Shown piece by piece: positions 13,201 through 26,900 of a DNA stretch of 64,000 nucleotides (position 1 is its first letter; each line of letters starts with the position of its first letter). Source of the DNA: Setaria digitata (Eukaryota > Nematoda > Chromadorea > Rhabditida > Setariidae); NCBI GenBank assembly GCA_003640385.1, contig RCAB01000358.1, positions 1-64,000 on the forward strand, given 5' to 3'. A program made the position numbers and the translations under genes. The notes under the pieces were generated by a model. That model was not told where the DNA came from. It saw only the letters and a program-made list of their open reading frames with translations, and did no database searches.

Positions 13201-16200
13201 AAAGCAAAACTATTTTTCTCTAAAATTTTTCATTGATCTTTTGAAATAATTTTTCTTTTTTGTTTTTCTTTCAATTTTCATAATAGATAAATATGTAAAA
13301 TATTATAGAATTAAGTGCAAATTGAATAGGCTAAATTTTACTAATTATTTTATAATTATTAATTTAAAATTTTAATGATAAAAGTAAAAGGAAAGTAGGA
13401 ATAATATTACAGAATTAGATACAGATCCACGTGAATTGGAACGTTTCGCGGAACATTTTAAGCAAAGGCGTATAAAATTAGGCGTGACGCAAGCTGATGT
13501 TGGAAAAGCTTTGGCACATTTGAAAATGCCAGGTGTTGGCTCATTAAGTCAATCAACGATATGCCGATTTGAAAGTCTCACCTTATCGCACAACAATATG
13601 GTAGCACTGAAACCTATTTTACATTCATGGCTTGAAAAGGTTTCATTAATGCTAATTTATAATTTCCATCTTATTCTAACTTTTTCTGATCAATTTATTG
13701 CTTCCCATATAATCATTTTTTAGCACTAAATAGTAATGTTTAGGACTAATTTACAAGAATATGTCAAAATTAATTACGTATTATACTTTTAATTATGAAA
13801 TATATTGGTACTGATCATTAATTATCCTAAATTTTTCAATTTACATGTGATAGGTCATAAAACTTTGCGTTTAGTATAGCTCTAAATATTTTATTATTTA
13901 TTATGAATATTTTATTGTCAAAAAGCTATACTTTTAATTTGATTTATATCAAAAAAGTTTAAATTGATGGAAAAAAAAGAGAAAAAGAAATAAAAAAATA
14001 AACTTTCGTTATCAAAATTAATAAAACATTCATTCGCTACAACTGCTACAATTATGCAATTGGCGTATATCACGTACGTAATTTTTACCCCTTTTTTAAT
14101 TCATTTTATTTGCATTAGGCTGAAGAAGTAACAAAAACGAAAGACGTAGCAGGTGATGCACAAGGTATTTTACCGAATATGGATAAGAAAAGGAAGCGAA
14201 CGTCAATTGCTGCACCAGAAAAACGTTTGCTAGAAGATTACTTTCGGTATCAAAATTCCATTTTTAAAGCTTTTTGGAATTTAAAAATTTAAAACAAATT
14301 TATAGTCCTATCTTTTCTTCATTTCTCTTTCTTTTCAGTACCATTGTAAAAACCAATTTCCATCATTTCTATGACATTTTGCTTTGCTAGCATAGCAAAT
14401 AGATTTAACTCGAATGAAAAGGACTAGTGAAGTGATTTAGTCTAAGTTTTCTTTCCGGATGTCAAATGGTGATCACATTTTGTAGCAGCAATTAGTCTTT
14501 TTCCATCTTTAGAATCTCCAAACACTACATGAGCTGTGACATATGCTGAAGTGTTTAAGAAATTTTCCGTTATTTGTTTCGAAATATCTTCTTTAACATT
14601 AGTTTAATTAATTGCTTTTCTTTAGGAATAAAAAAGAGCTGAAGGAATATTTTTTTTTTTTTTTTAATAGATTCACGAGACAAAATCACATAATTCGGGT
14701 TCGAACTGCTTCAATTAATTCATATAGCATTAAAATTAACATTTATCTATCATTTATCCATTTATTTGCCAAATAATTAAATTATATATTAATGATTATT
14801 TCTAAATTGTTCAGGCATTATTAATTAATTAACCATCGCTACTACAATCATATTATTACTATTATTGTTATTAATTATCCTTCCACCATTGTTATTTATC
14901 AAAGAAATGTCCTTTATAGGCAACAGCCACGGCCAAGTGGTGAGCGAATTTCAGCAATAGCCAATAAACTTGACTTAAAGAAGAATGTAGTTAGAGTTTG
15001 GTTTTGTAATCAACGACAAAAGCAGAAAAGGTCAGTTTATGAGTTGAAAAAATTTTAAAAAGATTTATAAATTTTTTTGCTTTTTTTCTCCGTAAAAACA
15101 ATGATGATAGATATTCAATAAATAATCTAAGTTTAGGGAAATTTTAAAAAGTACTTTATAATTTATAAATAAATTATAGAAGTAATACTTTATAATTTAT
15201 GAATAAATTATAGAAGTAAGTCATATACCTCACAATAACAAATTCAAAATTCAAGTAGTCGCTTACTTAATTGTTCAGTTATTCCAAATATGAACTTATC
15301 GTTCTTATGCTTAATCTTAAAATCACAAGGTCACTTTTCTGAAATTTGTTTATTTGATCGAAGTTTCATTTTTTTTTAATGATTATAGCATGAAAGAGCT
15401 AATCTTTAATAATTTTTAAAACGCAGAAAAAAGTATATATTTACTAAGAAATTTTGATGTCCAAAATAATCAAAAAATACTTATCTATTGTCTGAATGAT
15501 CTCAGGAACTTAGATTTAGAATCTTTTTTTTTTTTTATTATACATTAGTGAAAACGATTTTCTCATGCAAGTTAGAAAGAAGGAAGCAAATTTTGCATCT
15601 TTACATAATCATAAAGCACAGCAGATAATTTTAGCATATTAATGAAAAATGGGTAATTTAGGTAAAAAGAAAAGAAATACAAAACAAGACAGAAAAAAAA
15701 AAAAAAAAAACATAATACTGTAAAGTAACGTTGTGACCGATGAACACATGCAAATTGCAGTACCATACATTACCGTAATCGTGCAGCTGCCGTACCGTAC
15801 ACCAATCCATCATCAATTTTGTAGATGTCGAAATCAAAATACGAATACATCACGGATGGTAGGAGCCAATATCAAATGTTCACCATTTTCAAGCGGTTAT
15901 TTTGATTGAAAAAAAAAGAGGAAAAAAAAACCTTTCTTTTTCCCTCTATGATGTTTGTTTTGTTAGTTGTTGATTTGTGTATTTTGTAGCATAAATAGTA
16001 TGTGAAATAGTAATTTGATCTCGTTTTTTTTTGTTCTTTTGTGGAAATTATTAAACTTTTATCTAAATTTTGATATGTAATTTATTAAAAAATGCAGTTG
16101 AAATTTGCAAATCATTCCTTCTTTTCTTCTTACCTTCTTTTCCTTCCTCTTCTTTTTCAGTGCTCGTTAGCTTTTAAAGAAAGGCCAATTGCAGCCGTAA

Positions 16201-16519
16201 TCCAAACAAATTTTAACTCATTTTTTTTTTTTTTTCGAAACTGGCAGGGAATATTTCTAGTATTTTTAACCTTCGGTCGTATATTCTGTTCTCCTTGTCT
16301 TTCATGCATATTTAGAGTTAGGATTGGAATTGTAGATGATGGGATTATGTAATTATTTTAATTTAAAATTCATTTCAAATCACTATTTATTTAAAATTGG
16401 TATTTTTATTCGCAACAGCAATCAGCGACTTCTTTATAAGACTTTAATTTTTCAGGCAGAATTTCAAGGATTTCAGTAAATTTTATATTGCACTTCATGC
16501 TGTCAAGAATGAAGTTTAA
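10226..16519 (+). CDS. unc-86: POU class IV homeodomain transcription factor (UNC-86/Brn-3 type)
   Basis: Eight-exon model: 10226-10354, 12205-12347, 12541-12664, 12934-13081, 13413-13639, 14119-14246, 14920-15030, 16456-16519; about 357 residues, all phases consistent. A POU-IV box lies near residues 49-75 ([14 protein letters not shown]). The POU-specific domain is at about 186-256 ([23 protein letters not shown]) and the homeodomain at about 280-337, with recognition helix [12 protein letters not shown]. In C. elegans UNC-86 specifies neuronal identity, including touch receptor neurons; here it should be a nuclear DNA-binding regulator. The domains match UNC-86/Brn-3 closely, so family assignment is firm. 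Exon 1 (donor AGT|GTAGGT) and the last exon, a 20-residue tail after a 1.4-kb intron, are less certain. Regulation is not evident from sequence. Confidence 0.93.
13145..13184. repeat. Palindrome in unc-86 intron 4
   Basis: Arms TTTTTGCCCC (13145-13154) and GGGGCAAAAA (13175-13184) are perfect complements, and the AT-alternating 20 bases between them can also pair. The G/C block within AT-rich DNA is unusual. It could be a cruciform-prone element or a mobile-element end. No flanking target-site duplication was recognised. Confidence 0.7.
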
Positions 16520-17279
16520 ATTTCAGTACTTTTTTTTTTCTCCTCATTCTTTCTTCCTCGTTCATCTATTTCTCATTGATGTACTCTGATAGATATGTAT
16601 TTTGCAAAATCGATTATATATTTCAACAGCATTTGCATTTTTTTTTCTGTTTAAAAAAGCAGTGACGTTTAGTTTTAGTTGAATATTTTTCAAATTCCTA
16701 AATTTAAATTTCTTTTAACTTTTTTCTTCTTTTTTGCTGTTTGATGAAGTACGGTACCTCTCCATGTTCGTCTTCATATTAACTTGTTAGTTTCGAAGTA
16801 TTTTATATGTGTGTGAGAGAGAGAGAAAAAAAAGAAAATGAGAAAGGAAAAAATAAGCATCGATTAAGGTGAAAAATCATAAGAAATGAATGTATTAAAA
16901 AAAAATCTTTCAACTGTCTTCAGATGCATGCATGATTGACAAATTTCTTAATTTTCTCAATTTTCGTAAATAATTAAAACAAATAATAAGAAAATGATCA
17001 AGCGCATCGTTTCAATGTTCCAAATTGAAAATCTTCCGAGGAACAGTTTTGAAAAAATTTTAATAAAATCTATATATAAAAATTCCATAAAATTTTCTCC
17101 TGCTATAAGTGCACAATGAAATTTTGCAAATTCAACAGATATTAACAGGGGTCATGAGTCACACTTAAAATAACTCTTCGCAATAATTCAGTAAAATATT
17201 CTAAAAATTCAGAGCTGATAACTGGTTAGGAAAGAAAAGAAATGAAAAAAAAGCAATGAAATTGATAATTCACAAACAG
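16520..17279. other. Convergent intergenic region between unc-86 and ASCC2
   Basis: The 3' ends of unc-86 (+) and the ASCC2 homologue (-) face each other across about 760 bp. It contains AT-rich sequence, a short (GA)n run near 16813-16826 and poly-A runs. No gene was seen. Confidence 0.5.
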
Positions 17280-20200
17280 TTAAAACATTCCACTACGCAT
17301 CTTATCGGCTTGTCGTCGTCTGAATTCACCTTTATGGCGTTCTTTTAATTGTCGATCTCGACCGCCAGTATATCTCGGCTTACGTCTTTCACCATTGTCA
17401 CTTCCCGACTGTCCTCCAGTTTCTCCCATATTCCTCCGTTGCTCAGCCACAATGGAAGTATTATTTTGAGAAGTTTCATTTGATATAGTAATATTTGCTA
17501 TTTTTTGGGTATTTTTGAAATATTTTTTCTTTCGTGCACCATTTGATCGGTTTTTTTCATCTTCATCACTTTTCGCAATCTCATCTTTTTCACCATCTAG
17601 TGATATACGGTTCATATTTGGTTCAATTCCAGCTTTCTTTAGTGCTAGCTCGCTTTCTCTGAAATTTAATAATAATTAAAAGTATCAAAACTTTTTAAAT
17701 CCCAGAAAGAAAGCCGCCAAAAGTTTCGAAATTATTGAAAATTCTATTCATTTCACGACTTCTTTTTTGATATTTTCATGAAAATAGGCTAACTTGAAAT
17801 CTAAATCATAATTGTGGCATTGATCCTCATATGTATCATCGTATTCATCATCATATAGGTTGTATTCTTCAGATGTCGCTTCCTCATAACGATACCGTTC
17901 ATAGGTTGGCCTCAAGGCAACCTTTTCAGAATCTGGCACATCGAATATTTCAGTGGATAAAGGCTGACTGTAAAGGATACATTCGTTGATGAAAATAAAA
18001 AATAACTATAATTTACTATCATTAAAATTTGTGAGGAAAAAAAAGTTTGAACCCTTAAAACTTTTGAAATATCTGCTGATGAAATATCTTTTAAAACATC
18101 TAAAACTTCCAAAATAAAATCCAAAATCTAGTTTTACCTTCTGATTTTTGATTGATTTTTTTTGCAATTTTGTCGTTGTAAAAATATTTTAACATCAGCT
18201 GTCAAATCTTTTCGGGAATTATCCATTGTTTTCAATCCGAAACCATTTTCACTGCTTGTGTGAGAATTCACTTCTTGGTTTAACATTAATGCAGGTGGTT
18301 TCATACAAATTAAAACATCCGATGATTTCTTCTCACTTTCTTCTGATTTACTATTGCAAATTTGGTCATCTACAAAAAAAAAGCCACGGTAAAATGTTTG
18401 AAAATTTCTTAAATATAATAAAACTGATGAAGTTTAGAAAAAAAGCTTTAATTTTAACTAATTTTATTTTTCCATTAATATCTATGAGCATAATGTTTTT
18501 CTTTCTACATTTTTCTCAATTATTATTTATTATAAAATTTTATTAACAATAATATTTTGAAAAAAAAAAAAAAAAAAAAAGGAAAAGAGGAAGTGGTAAG
18601 AGGATAGAAGATTGGTAAAAAGAAAGAGAAGGAGAGAAAGACAGAGGGGGGGGGGGGAAGAGAAAGAGAAAATTGACTAACCATTAAAAATTCATTAGAA
18701 CTCTCAAACGGATCGGTAGTCATTGGAAAGACAATAAAGCATTTAGTAAGCTCGAAAAAAAAAATACATATATATTTCGTTATTTATATATATATAATTT
18801 TTGTTTCTCTCTCTTCCTCTCTCTCTCTCTCTGTTTACTAATTTATTTCCACTTTTCATTTTGTTATTTTTCACTTACTAAAATTAAAAATGCAATGAAA
18901 GAGGGTTATGGTGATATAGTTAGTAGGTAAAACGAAAGAGCAAAGAGGAAATTAAATAAAAGTGACAAGTGTGACAATAAGTTATTACATTTATCACCTG
19001 CATTTAAAATCAACTACAATTTGTGAAATCTAAATTATTTGTATGAAAACGAAAACATTCTCAATTCCAATCAGAAAATTAATTTAGTTAGTAATGCTAT
19101 TTCAAACCAAAAAAAGTGCTAAATTTAAAATGCTAGAAACTTTAAAAATAATTATTTTTGAGAAGATAAAACTGGTCATTGCTTTTGTAATTAAGAAATA
19201 TAAAAGAAAATTCAAGTAAATTTAAACAAATTTTTAAACGGGTAAAAGTTTCACGGGTAATCTATTTAACAACTTTGATAGTGTAAATTTCCAGAAAATT
19301 AAAAAAGACAAACAAACAAATGGGAAGCTCAAATGAAGAAGAAAAAGAAAGCGAGGGAAGGAAAGGGAGAATTTCCTTCATTTTTTCCTAAACTCGCTCA
19401 ATAAATTTTTTTTTCTTTTTTTTTGTCCCCATCTTATACATCATTTGCTTTTGAGCCCAGATCTGCATACACAAAAATCAGAATTTTATGAAAAATATGG
19501 ATAAGCTATAATATATAAATAAAATAATTTAATGATTGCTTTCTTCATAACAATTTACTTATTAGCAATATTATAATGGATGACTGGAAATTATGATGGT
19601 AAATTTGATGCGTAAGAGAAGTTTACCATTAAAGTCATAAAACAGAGAAGACTGAGCAACATTCGTTGGCGGATTTACTGCTTTTAATTCAACAGACATT
19701 AAAATTTGAAGATCTAGCGGTAATTCACCAATATTCAATAGTGCATTCGCTGTTTCTTCAGTTTCATAACCGAAATGTCTTAAGCATAGCTGAAATCAAA
19801 GAATTTAAACTCACAAGATACTTTAAATTTCAAAAAATGACAAATTCGAATTTCTTCAGAATCTATATAAAAAATTGAATTCAAGTTCTTTCACTTTCGG
19901 TGGTCATGGCCTGATGAATGACTGAAATTCATTCGAACTCAAATTCAATTTCTGATTTTAAAAAGCATCCATAAACTTATGCTGAAATCATCAACAAAAT
20001 TTCAAAGCAAAAATCTATCAATGCTCGAAGTTAAGCTTAATATTAAGATTGCAACAAAACATCGAACCATTGGCCAAAACAGAAAATCACTGCTAACAAA
20101 AAAAAGAACCTTTTTTTGGGAAAAGTTTTTTTAATTTCAATTCTCACATGAGCATATCAAAGCATAAATTTTTAAAAGTGGAAAACAAACTAACATGAAT

Positions 20201-23200
20201 GAAATGAGGTGATAAGTGAGGCAACAGTTCGACTAAATAATCAATTTTTTCTTGAACTTTCTTATGAGTCGATGAACCGAGACCCTAAAAAACATAACTA
20301 TTTTCAGAAAACTTCGCTTTTTTTTGACATACTTCCTTTAATAACAAAGATGATAATGCAAAGTTATCAAAGGGAGATACGTAAGAATTTTGATCCTTAC
20401 GGGCATTCCTTGCGCGAAAGAGCAATAGTTACATTTTGGAAACATTCACAAAGATACTGACTAACAAGTAAACAAATAAATAATAATTTACTGACTTACA
20501 GCAAGCAAACCACGGTTTTTTAACTGCTCCAAAATATGTTTGGTAAAATTCCATCGAATATGTTCAAAAGTATCATTTATAAAGACTTTATGTTCTCCGC
20601 TACATCGATTAATTATCTCTTCCATTGGATAAATAATGCTATAGTAAAAAATAAACCTGAAAAACAAGACTCCAGAAGCAATTATAAAAAGAACAATGAA
20701 TTTTTGAAATCAAAGCAAAAGTGAAATTAATGGTAGCACACAATTTTAGAAGGTCATTTATAAATATTGTTAGGTGTTCAAGAGACCCCAGTTATAGTAT
20801 AATATCCATTAAATAAAAAAATGTATTTATGAAATTACTTCGAGAAACCTTCTAGCAAATATGACAGCGACATCTAAGAAAAAAATTTATCAATAAAGAC
20901 TCCAAACACACAAGGTTACACTTGTCTTCTACACTAAATAAAATAAAGGTCAGGTGGACAGATATGTTTCTTCTCAAGGGAAAAAAAATACGAAGCGAAT
21001 ATTCGATGAAAAAAGTACCAAATAAATAAGTCACTGAAAGTTAGATTTTGTCTAAAAAACTTTAAACAACAAATTTCAGACCTTTCATATTGCAAACAGT
21101 TAATAATAACTGTATATAATTCATCTTCTGAAGTAAGACAATTAATTATGGAGCGAAAAAGAGCATATGCCGAAGCTATTACGCTATCTGCCAGGGTTAG
21201 CAATATTCTGAAATTTTAAATACAAATTCACTTGCAAAATCATGAAAATCCTAAATAAGAGAATATTTTCTATCAGTAAAATAAAAACCGATAACTAAAA
21301 CATCATGTCTGGAACAGATTCATCATTGAACGCTTACGAATTTACTTTGCTTCAGTTTTCAAATTAGGCGCATACCAATTGAGTTACCTAAATATTCCTC
21401 GCAAATCTGCTGATATATTCATTAGCTGCTCCATGCTATAGTGCTCTTCCAAATGATCCACGAAAACAGCTACGCTAAATTATCATATCGATGTTCACTT
21501 TCACCAAAAATCACTCTTGAAGTTAGTAATTAATCGATATATTTAGCAATTTTAAATTAGAAAAACAGAATTAAGAATTTATTAAACTGTCCTTTGAAAA
21601 CCAACACCCCGATAAAGTGAATATAACAAATAACGATGATATATATGCTAGTAAGAAATGTTGTAACCTCGTTGAAAATTCACATAATATTTTTTGTGGT
21701 ATATGGTTTTTAAATAATACTGATGAGATAGCGACTAATCCTTCAAAATCTATCAGACATTTTTCCAAAAATGCTTCCAATCCATTAAAACTGATTTTCG
21801 AAAACGAAACACTATTTTTATTGTAATCAATCAATTCCTGAAGTAAAAATATTGAACTCCACATCAGTTTAACCACAACAATAATAAATTCAAATAATGA
21901 CCGCTGTTACCAAATTTTTTAAAATATAAATAACTTATTTTGGAATACTTCGCAATTGTGACAACAATTATAAAATAAATAATTCGTAAGAAACTCCCGA
22001 ATTTTGAACTTTCACATATTTGAAAGAAGTAAAAATAAAGAAATAAAATTTCGTCTTTTGATTCCTTTGGAATGTCTTGCCGTGAAGTTACTCACTTCAT
22101 AATAAATAACTGAGAATACAAACAGGAAAATGAAATGAAATTAATAATCTACATTGAAAAACAGTGAAAAGAAAAAAATGAAGCAAAATAAGTGAAATAT
22201 TTTCAGAAAAATCATTAACTTTATTTTCATTGGAATCCCAATTAAACAGTAAAAGGTTTAGAAATACAACCTGCTCCATAGTTTTCATAAATATCCTAAC
22301 ATCCTCCTCTGTGAATTGCCCTGTTTTGAATGCTTCCGTGATGATATTTTCAACAGCATTCCGATTTGACGCTTTAAATACTGCAACCAAGCGGAATAAT
22401 CGATTCAATTCGAACAAGTTATGCTTATCGCCTAACTAAAAGTTGACTATATATATATATATATATTTCAATTCATAAATGAATAAAACTCTTAACATAA
22501 TACTACAATCAATCAAATGCTAAAATTGATGCAACTTTGCATTTAGCAAAACTAAATATTTGCCAATTGAATTTTGTTTTAGATATTCCACGATTTAGTA
22601 TCATTTCTGAACAAAAAAAAAACCCCAACAAATAATTGTTAGATTAAAAAAAAAACCCAATAATTACTCGACTCGCAATTTAATTAAAAATTTCGGGAGA
22701 TATGGGAAAACGAATTAGGAAACTAAGCAATTGTACCTCTTTAGCAAATCTCGTGAAAAGAGCCAAAATTTTTGTATACACTTTAACAATTACTGTACGA
22801 ATCTCCTCTCTACGATTTGTTTTCAGGCTTCCATCTAGAGCCATGGCTAATGTTTCATCCTTTCGCCAAGTTCTGGAATTGTTGAAAGCATAATCGCATA
22901 TCAGAAGATTTTATAAAAACTGGCTGGAATTTGGGAAAATGAAGTCAGCAACCGATTTATCAGATTTCTACATATATATATGTGTATATTTTATACATAT
23001 ATAAAAAATATATATATGTAAAATATACATGTATACTTATTTACTTATTTATATGCAATATTAAAAATACTTTGGATAAACATCAAGGAAGTCGTCAACA
23101 AGCTCTAAAATCTGTTGATCATCAGATAATCTGATCTTCAAAGCTGATTCTGATAAGTTTAGAATATCATCCAATGTTTCTTCAGCAAGCTTCCAAACGC

Positions 23201-23258
23201 TCATCCAGCTATCAGTATCTTTATCAACATCAAATTGTTTCAGCTGCAAAGCAGCCAT
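17280..23258 (-). CDS. ASCC2: ASCC2 homologue (CUE-domain subunit of the ASC-1/RQT complex)
   Basis: Thirteen-exon model on the minus strand: 23258-23071, 22872-22737, 22435-22271, 21837-21668, 21474-21388, 21207-21111, 20873-20839, 20638-20500, 20284-20195, 19789-19627, 18369-18138, 17967-17794, 17658-17280; 684 residues, all phases consistent. Recognisable parts are the N-terminus MAALQLKQFD, a helical middle, a CUE domain split over two exons (KIDYLVELLPHLSPHF then LRHFGYETEETANALL), the acidic family motif YDDEYDDTYE, and a basic C-terminus ending RRRQADKMRSGMF. In the human complex ASCC2 binds K63-linked ubiquitin and acts with ASCC3 and TRIP4 on collided ribosomes and in alkylation-damage repair. 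The N-terminal region before the helical core is shorter than in vertebrates. The 35-nt exon at 20839-20873 and its borders are the least certain part. Confidence 0.88.
18646..18657. repeat. Poly-G tract of 12 in an ASCC2 intron
   Basis: Twelve consecutive G on the plus strand (C in the ASCC2 transcript), about 65 bp from a run of about 20 A and inside a purine-rich block. Long G runs are rare in this AT-rich window. Length may be unreliable because of sequencing slippage. Confidence 0.8.
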
Positions 23259-23261
23259 TGT

Positions 23262-23264
23262 CTG
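23262..23264 (-). promoter_or_regulatory. Probable trans-splice acceptor of ASCC2
   Basis: On the minus strand TTGCAATTTCAG is followed by ACA and then the start ATG. An acceptor 3 nt before the start codon with no upstream coding exon fits spliced-leader addition. It supports the chosen start and production from a downstream position in a polycistronic unit, though cis-splicing of a 5' UTR intron cannot be excluded. Confidence 0.65.
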
Positions 23265-23944
23265 AAATTGCAACAAATTTTAAGGTTAAAGTAAGGAAAT
23301 ACGGACACAAAAATCTGTACAAGAACTCAAATACTTTGATTCGGAAATTCACCCTTACAAGAAATCCACATAAATTTTTAACCATCTTTGACATCATGTG
23401 AGTTTTCAGTTCAACCAATTTCGATCAATGTCGGCAAAATTTCTTCGTATATTTATTCATAGGTATGTGAAGTAAACTTCCGTTATAAAAACCGATATAT
23501 AGGAATTCGTAATTTTTTGTATTGATATTTAGCGATTTTCATTTTATTTGAATTAACAGCGCTTGCGACAATACATGATGCAACCAAATAACGCCATACC
23601 CTTCTAATATAAATGATATCAAAAATATAAAATCTCATTTAGAAAAATCTCCACAACAAACTTACAACGTATTTATTTCATAACAAACTTAACGAAAAGA
23701 CATAATATGTGTACAGTAGCAACAACAAAAAATCACATGGAAGTACTTAATTGCTCGTTAAATCACTAAGTTACGTATACATTATTGATCCCATCCAAAA
23801 TATCACCGATCTAAATAGAAAAAACTGAGATAAACGAAAAGTAAAAAATTCTATTTGCTAACCCTTTTGAAGGGAAACAAGAAGTCATACATATCCGGAT
23901 AACATCCACATTATACCATCTTATATTAACTGTAAAACTTTTAA
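23265..23944. other. Intercistronic region DHX37-ASCC2
   Basis: About 680 bp between the DHX37 stop and the ASCC2 acceptor, both genes on the minus strand. It carries an AATAAA on the minus strand near 23665-23672, a possible DHX37 polyadenylation signal. The rest is AT-rich with no ORF support. Confidence 0.5.
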
Positions 23945-26900
23945 TCACGAGTTTGGCGGCCAATTCATCTGCACTTTTTCGTGTAAGAATTGCGGAAGCC
24001 AATCAAGATATACATCCAAAAGATATTCACTTTTACCCTTCCAAACTTCTAGTAAACGAACTCGACTAGTTACCTGAAAAATGAAACATGGAAGAGCTTG
24101 CAAAATCTAGTAAAAGCTTGATTTTCCAATTAAAATTTGAAGCTAGTGTTTTTACCTCATATTCGATTAAAGCATTCAGCAGTTTCTCGGTCCGTAACTG
24201 CAATTTTGCCCATGGTTTCGTCATTGTGCTTGGTGAGAGGAGAAGCTTGTCAGCGTAAGCTGCTAAGGGCGGGCAGACTGATCCATCGAGGAAGAACTGA
24301 GCAAAATAACGATACAGATTAAGATTACAGGGTAATGGTTGTTCGACTTTGCCTAAAGGCCAGCGCATATCGCTAAATGCTGCATCCATAGAAATGACAA
24401 TTGCATCTGTGACTCGATCATAGCTAAAAATTAGAAATATTTAGTCTTGATATTAAAATCCGTTTTCAAAAACATTTAGCAACTTGTCAAAATTCTTCAA
24501 AAATATAATATTTGTTAAGGAAATAGTTTATTTACCGCGGCTCCGCTTCTTTAACTTGCTTGAAATGGCAGTAAGTACTCGCCAAACGGGGCAGCCAACT
24601 TTCTTCAACACAAATTACGTTCTGCATATATTTCTTTTCTTTCCTCTACAAATTAAACTAACGGGACATAAAATATTGGGTCAAATTAAGCATTAAATTA
24701 AGACAAAGTAGATTATGATTTGAGAAAATTCCAATTCCTTTAATTTTGCTAAATTCTTCCTTTCGGGAAAGTAAATTTGATAATGAACCTCAATGATTTC
24801 TTGATAGAGCACCCAGTCTGGCTCATCTTTGAATAAAATGGAACTTGGATCGATATAAATGTAATCCTGTAAATGGATAGCTTATATAAACTATAAATAA
24901 ATCGCGTAGGGAAAAGTACTTTTAAAGCTTTAAGTTAAGTTCTTGAATGGCAGTAAAAGAATCGAAAGAATGGCAAACCTTCAACTTTTGAGATTGATAA
25001 GCACCTTTAGGCACATTTTCATTTTCAACCCCTAATGGATCTACTCTTCTCGCTATATTGTCCGTAAGTGAAGCGGTCACAATTTGCCTAAAGCGAAAAA
25101 TTCATATAGGAGAACGATTAAAACAATACATTTTTCTTTGCAGTAATTTTAGAACTTTCCTCCGATCTGTATCGAAATCAAAAACCAAAACAAAAAGTCG
25201 ATACTACTGACCTCAGCAGTAACATCTGTTCATTAGTGGGTGGCTTCATATCTGATTTCACAGCAACTGGTTCATCTTGTGCGCACTTTGAATTGATAAT
25301 TTTGGTTAGCTGCTCACGCAGTTTCCTAATTTCAATAAGCGCTTTATGGCGAACTCCTAATCGATGGCAGACCTCTTCAGATCCCTGGAAAATGCTTTCC
25401 GATGTGAAATCTCCAAAACACTCACTGCAAATATTTAGCACAAACATGTTGGCAATCAACATACCATATCCATTAAAAATTATTTGCAATCTCATAAATT
25501 ACTGACTTTTGCTACTTCTGCATCTAGAATAGCTCGCAAGAGGACGGTGAGATCACCGAAATTCCGCGCCTGTCCCGGTGGACACCATGATCGTCTTTGT
25601 TTCAATGCCTCAAGCATTAAAGCTTGGGTTTCCTCAACATTTCCACCTCTAGAAAGACAAACTTCCGGTAAAATATAGAATGTTTAGATATCCAACTATA
25701 ATTATCTATGTTATGTAGCTTAGTTAATAAACTGACCTTAATGAATAAAGAGGAATAAGAGGTTCTCGAACTGATAATGCAGCAACTAAAAAACAAGCAT
25801 GAGGCAACAAAGAATGCTGGTTTGCCATCACAAGTATTTTCGCAAAGGCCGGTGCCAATGGAAAGATAGATAATGTTTTTCCAAGTAAGCTAATTCGTGC
25901 CTCCTTCTAAAATAATATCTGTTAGAAAAGACATGTTAAAATGGACAAGAATCAGTGGCAGAGATAAGAAATTTTTAAATAAGCGACGAGTAGTTTGTCT
26001 GAATTACAGGACCAGTGTTATCAAAATAGGGAATTACATTTTTCAATAAAATTAATAATAAAAAACAAGACTGTTTGAAAAACATTGATTGAATCTCATA
26101 AACCAACCACATTTTTCTTCACGGTCACTTCCAAAGCTCCTAGACGCATCAAGCGCTTTTCAGCTTCTTCCAGTGAATCTTGATCGGGTGGAGTTGGGAA
26201 AGGGAAATTTGCAATCTTAAATACAAATTAAAGACGTACAATCTTTTATTTTTTTCAAAACAACTGTTTAATTCATTTAATTCAAAATTGATAACCTTGA
26301 CAATATTCATGGATTTCAGATGAAGAACGAGTTGGTCAACCGGTTTGGTCAGTATTTCCGGTGGACTGAATTTCTCGAAATCAGAATAAACTGCTGAGGA
26401 ATATAATCTGAAATGAAATTCAATAAAAAATGATTTTCCAAAATAAAAGCAACCATTCTGGTAACGAAAGAAAAAGTACTTCTAAACAATATTAATTCAG
26501 CGCTAATTTTTTGACTCGGTTTGTAGCTCTCTCAATAGCTTAATAAAATAAAGTACTTATTCTTTATTAAACTGATACTTTTGTCAATGGCAAAGTCAAA
26601 TGAAGCTCGGAGTCAATACCGACTGATCCCTTGACTTCATGATTTAACCGTTTCAGCAAGTAAAACAATGCGCATCACAATACATTACAATAAACACCTT
26701 AATCATTTCCGAATTATATATTTTGGGCTTTTGTTCCCAAACAGTGATAAACTGCGATAAAATGACAACATCAATTCAAAAATTTTTTTAAAGAACTAAA
26801 GCAATATTACCTATGAACTTCGCCAGGTTGAACACGTCCAGCACGTCCTGCCCTCTGATCAGCTGACGCTTGCGAAATCCAACTTACAAGAAACCGTGAA

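Noticed and set aside
18523..18760. Possible ASCC2 exon encoding TTDPFESSNEFLM
   Set aside because: The only usable acceptor is out of phase with the preceding exon, while exons 19627 and 18369 join directly in phase (N-D-DQICNS). It is treated as intronic.
21066..21110. Extension of ASCC2 exon ending in YVAVIFARRFLE after joining the 20873 exon in another phase
   Set aside because: That frame cannot continue into the next exon; the frame SYLLEGFSNIIYPMEE resembles the family and stays open.
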